Shown: positions 61,630 through 64,000 of the stretch, one piece after another
Layout: every line of letters starts with the position of its first letter
Numbering within the stretch: position 1 is the stretch's first letter
Source: Desulfovibrio piger
GTDB taxonomy: Bacteria; Desulfobacterota; Desulfovibrionia; Desulfovibrionales; Desulfovibrionaceae
Direction of reading: 5' to 3'
Assembly: GCF_900116045.1 (NCBI RefSeq)
Contig: NZ_LT630450.1
Location: 2,566,501-2,630,500 of the forward strand
Length of the DNA stretch: 64,000 bases
Translations under genes and position numbers: made by a program
Notes under the pieces: generated by a model
Seen by the model: only the letters and a program-made list of their open reading frames with translations
Told to the model about the DNA's origin: nothing
Database searches by the model: none

Positions 61630-62295
61630 AGCAAAATCCGTTAAATATGATGCCCAACAACGTGATCGATTGAATCGAAATAGAGAGAAAGTATGCATTC
61701 GGGAAATGCCTTGCTTTTGTTTTGATAATGTTGAGGTGGTGGGCTGTGGCGCGAGCTGTCCCTGCCGATTTTCCAAAGTTGTCAGGAGCTTCTTCATGGA
61801 AGCAACTCCATAACGCAACCTGAGGGAGTGGATTCCAGAAACAGAAGTGGAGATACTTTGTTTGCATAGTTTGTTGCTGGCGTTGACTTACCCATATGTG
61901 GGAAATGTAGTGGTGAGCTCGACAACAGCCCATTCTGTAGCTCCTTCCACACGATTTTTCAGATTCGACTTTCTGTGACTGATCTCAAACATGGCTCCCC
62001 TCCGCATTACGGGAGGCCAGATATCGGCAAAAGGTATCTTTGGAAAAGCCCATATGAGACAGGCGTTGTTAAAATTTTTTATTGGGAACTCCGTGGGCAT
62101 AACGCCTGATTGATGGGGGGCACTTCCATCGAAACGGAGTTCCCTTTCCTTTTAGGAACTATTGCCAGATTCAATCGAAACTAGGGCCGTTGTAGCAGAA
62201 GCACCTGTTTTCCATCATCAGTCAGGTAGCCAATCAGAGGTAAGGCCACGTTGCGTTTGTGATGCTGTCTTCATAAGAAGATAGGTATATTCATA
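61630..62295. other. intergenic region, no convincing gene
   Basis: Low-GC sequence with small frames on both strands (largest 70 codons at 61888-62100, minus), none with a good start or family similarity. Probably decayed element DNA. Confidence 0.45.
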
Positions 62296-62634
62296 TCATA
62301 TTTTCTTGTCTGAAGTATCGGGTACGATAAAAGCTGCCTTTTGGGGAGTTTGTTTTTTCGTAGAGATTGCTTCCTGTTTTTGAGTGACGGGAATATTTCC
62401 GTTTTCCGTAAAAAATCGTTTTATAAGGTACGCGGGAATGATAATGCCTTCATTCTTGAGCATCTGGCTCAGTTCTCTGGAATTGTAGCCTTTTTCCTTC
62501 GCCTTTTTGAAATCCCGCTCAAGCAGCTCAGCAGCTTCCGGGCGGGTCTTCCTGTTTTCCTTTTCCGGTAAATTCTGAAGCAGTTTTTTTGCCTGTTCTA
62601 TCTGTTGAGGACGGATAGTCGCGTTCGAGGACAT
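62296..62634 (-). CDS. mobilization-associated small protein
   Basis: 112 residues, highly charged. AAELLERDFKKAKEKGYNSRELSQMLKNEGI includes a probable HTH (SRELSQMLKNEGIIIPAYLI), and the tail is Lys/Thr-rich. AAGGAG precedes the ATG. It is divergent from mobC across the likely oriT, the usual place for accessory proteins of MOB-P plasmids and elements. Function beyond DNA binding is not claimed. Confidence 0.6.
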   Translation of the reverse strand: MSSNATIRPQQIEQAKKLLQNLPEKENRKTRPEAAELLERDFKKAKEKGYNSRELSQMLKNEGIIIPAYLIKRFFTENGNIPVTQKQEAISTKKQTPQKAAFIVPDTSDKKI

Positions 62635-62723
62635 CGTATTGCTCCTTGAAAGAAGATTTTCGCCATCATACAGGAAATTTTTCTATATATACAATTCGGC
62701 CACTGCACGAGGCGGGTTCTTCG

Positions 62724-62764
62724 TGGCAGGATGGTAGTTGTAATACACAACTACCATCCTGCCA
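62724..62764 (+). other. oriT: origin of transfer (oriT) with nic site
   Basis: An 18-bp inverted repeat TGGCAGGATGGTAGTTGT with five-base loop AATAC. The right arm contains ATCCTGCC, matching the YATCCTG core where IncP-type relaxases cut; the nick would fall after 62760. It lies between divergent mobilization genes, 70 bases before mobC. Confidence 0.75.
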
Positions 62765-62834
62765 GAAGGCTGACGCCCTCTGGACTCCCGGAATGCTCGG
62801 CGCTTCGCTTCTCGCATTCCAAAGGTAAAGAGGC

Positions 62835-63212
62835 ATGAGAGGCAAAAAAGGAACGAATGGTGAAGGTAAGTATGCCGCCAATCTGTTGCTCACCTTTCGA
62901 GTGACAGCAGAGGAAAAAGTGCGTCTTGAGCAGCAGGCGGATATGGCGGGGCTGTCCGTTTCCGCGTATCTGCGCCGGAGGTTTTTCGGAGGACGCCCGC
63001 TCATAGCCCACACCGACGCCATGATGATTCGGGAACTTCGCCGTATCGGGGGCCTGCTCAAGCACAACTTTGAAACGCTTCGGCAGTCGGGTGCCGGTGT
63101 GGATATGCTTGAGCGGCAGGAACGGGCGTTGGAGCTTCTGGTTTCCGCCATTGAGCATCTTGGAGTGCCCGGCCATGATAGTGAAGAAAGTCAGACGGGA
63201 AATCGTCGATAA
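62835..63212 (+). CDS. mobC: MobC/TraJ-like relaxosome protein
   Basis: 125 residues. TFRVTAEEKVRLEQQADMAGLSVSAYLRRRFFG is the ribbon-helix-helix of the NikA/MobC type, which binds oriT next to nic and recruits the relaxase. RELRRIGGLLKHNFETL follows. It overlaps the relaxase start by 38 bases. Confidence 0.82.
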   Translation: MRGKKGTNGEGKYAANLLLTFRVTAEEKVRLEQQADMAGLSVSAYLRRRFFGGRPLIAHTDAMMIRELRRIGGLLKHNFETLRQSGAGVDMLERQERALELLVSAIEHLGVPGHDSEESQTGNRR

Positions 63213-64000
63213 GCCGAAGACGTGGCAGATCGGGGATCTGGTGGATTACATCCGCTTTCCTCACAACAAGAATCCGCAGGAAAAGGTCGCCCATGCGGGC
63301 AGCAGGAATTTCCTGACTTCCACGCATAATGGCCAGAAGATGGAAATGATCGCTCTGGCCGAAGAGTCGGTTCACAGCAAGATGCCGGTGCAGCACTGGA
63401 TTTTTTCATGGCAGGAGGGGGAGCAGCCCACGAGGGAACAGGTGGATGAGGCTGTGGATATTTTTCTGGGTCACATGGGGCTGACCGGGCATCAGACCGT
63501 GTACGCTCTGCATTATGATACCGATAACTACCATCTTCACATTGCGGTGAACCGCATGAATGAGGAAACGGGAAAAGTCGTTCAGCCGCACAAAGGATTT
63601 GATATTGATGCGGCGCACAGGATTCTTGCGCTCATTGAACACGGACAGGGATGGAAACCGCAGGAAAAAGCCCGGTATGTCGTGCTGGAAAACGGTGAAC
63701 TGGCCCGGAGAAAGAGCGGCAGGGAAATAAAACCTCGACAGGCCGCCCTGGACGTTGAACACGCCACGGGAGAGAAGTCTGCCCAGCGTATCGTACAGGA
63801 GCGGGGGCATGACATCATACGGGATGCAGACTCATGGGAAGATATGCACCGGAAGCTGGCAGAAGTTGGTCTCCGTTTTGAGAAAAAAGGGTCCGGTGCG
63901 GTCATTTTTGTGGGAGATATTGCCGTGAAGGCTTCTTCCGTGGACCGGGCTTTCAGCATGAAAAAACTTTGCAGAAAATGGGGAGAGTTCACGGAAGGAA
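63175..64000 (+). CDS. MobA/TraI-type relaxase, 3' partial
   Basis: 275 residues to the window edge, open throughout. VAHAGSRNFLTSTHNGQ, a segment with WIFSWQEGEQPTREQ, and HYDTDNYHLHIAVNR with the histidine triad and Asn are diagnostic of MOB-P relaxases (TraI/VirD2). The active Tyr should be in the N-terminal 40 residues or nearby; I cannot single it out (Tyr26 in VDYIRF is a candidate). It nicks oriT and pilots the strand to a conjugation channel supplied by another element. Start ATG at 63175. Confidence 0.88.
   Translation, partial: MIVKKVRREIVDKPKTWQIGDLVDYIRFPHNKNPQEKVAHAGSRNFLTSTHNGQKMEMIALAEESVHSKMPVQHWIFSWQEGEQPTREQVDEAVDIFLGHMGLTGHQTVYALHYDTDNYHLHIAVNRMNEETGKVVQPHKGFDIDAAHRILALIEHGQGWKPQEKARYVVLENGELARRKSGREIKPRQAALDVEHATGEKSAQRIVQERGHDIIRDADSWEDMHRKLAEVGLRFEKKGSGAVIFVGDIAVKASSVDRAFSMKKLCRKWGEFTEG

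Noticed and set aside
61535..62100. Small minus-strand frames in the IME spacer as genes
   Set aside because: They have no ribosome sites, odd composition and no recognisable domain.
1..64000. CRISPR array or rRNA operon
   Set aside because: No regularly spaced direct repeats or rRNA signatures were seen on reading through.

Overview
The window looks like chromosomal DNA of a GC-rich sulfate-reducing deltaproteobacterium of the Desulfovibrio type, probably a host-associated relative. This is inferred from the periplasmic [NiFe] hydrogenase (HynB/HynA) with its protease, a CbiK cobaltochelatase, the selenium protein YedF, three selenoprotein reading frames with in-frame UGA, and a type III secretion chaperone/effector pair. 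There is no rRNA, and I see no CRISPR array.

Layout. 0-3 kb: the 3' end of an operon (ketosynthase, hotdog protein, BioF), probably biotin/pimelate synthesis. 3-8 kb: yedF, then a structured leader and hynB-hynA-hynC. 8.5-12.5 kb: queD and dnaE. 12.9-15.2 kb: a type III chaperone and putative effector. 15-30 kb: mostly housekeeping genes (MFS efflux, cbiK and a lipoprotein, rmlD, an HD protein, yccF, purM, amrS-cobO, a BON lipoprotein, murA) and tRNA-His and tRNA-Pro. One very AT-rich membrane protein gene (21.7-23.1 kb) looks acquired.

30.3-41.5 kb holds the most unusual system: a sigma-54 activator facing a sigma-54 promoter and an operon related to glycine/sarcosine/betaine reductase. The order is grdA1(Sec), grdE-like, grdB-like(Sec), MatC-like transporter, trxB, grdC, grdD, trxA, grdA2(Sec). 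The generic parts (GrdA2, GrdC, GrdD, TrxA, TrxB) look canonical and should make acetyl phosphate from a protein-bound Se-carboxymethyl group. The substrate-facing parts are altered: GrdA1 has FxxU instead of CxxU, the GrdE-like protein has Asn-Tyr where GrdE has its Asn-Cys cleavage/pyruvoyl site, and the GrdB-like protein has UxxGxxC instead of UxxCxxC. This suggests a selenoprotein reductase for a different substrate, probably anionic given the transporter.

41.7-52.6 kb is a second sigma-54 controlled catabolic locus: TctCBA transporter, an enolase-superfamily dehydratase, a LarA-like protein, an MFS carrier and a two-subunit UxaA/SuyAB-type lyase, with a PrpR-type activator. Its substrate is a hydroxy or sulfonated acid. 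52.7-57.1 kb carries uvrC, a SPASM radical SAM protein and a TSUP permease.

57.2-64 kb is the left end of an integrative mobilizable element in a tRNA-Glu gene: integrase, excisionase-like gene, a frameshifted LuxR-type regulator, nested insertion sequences, a likely oriT, a MobC-like protein and a MobA/TraI relaxase that runs off the end.
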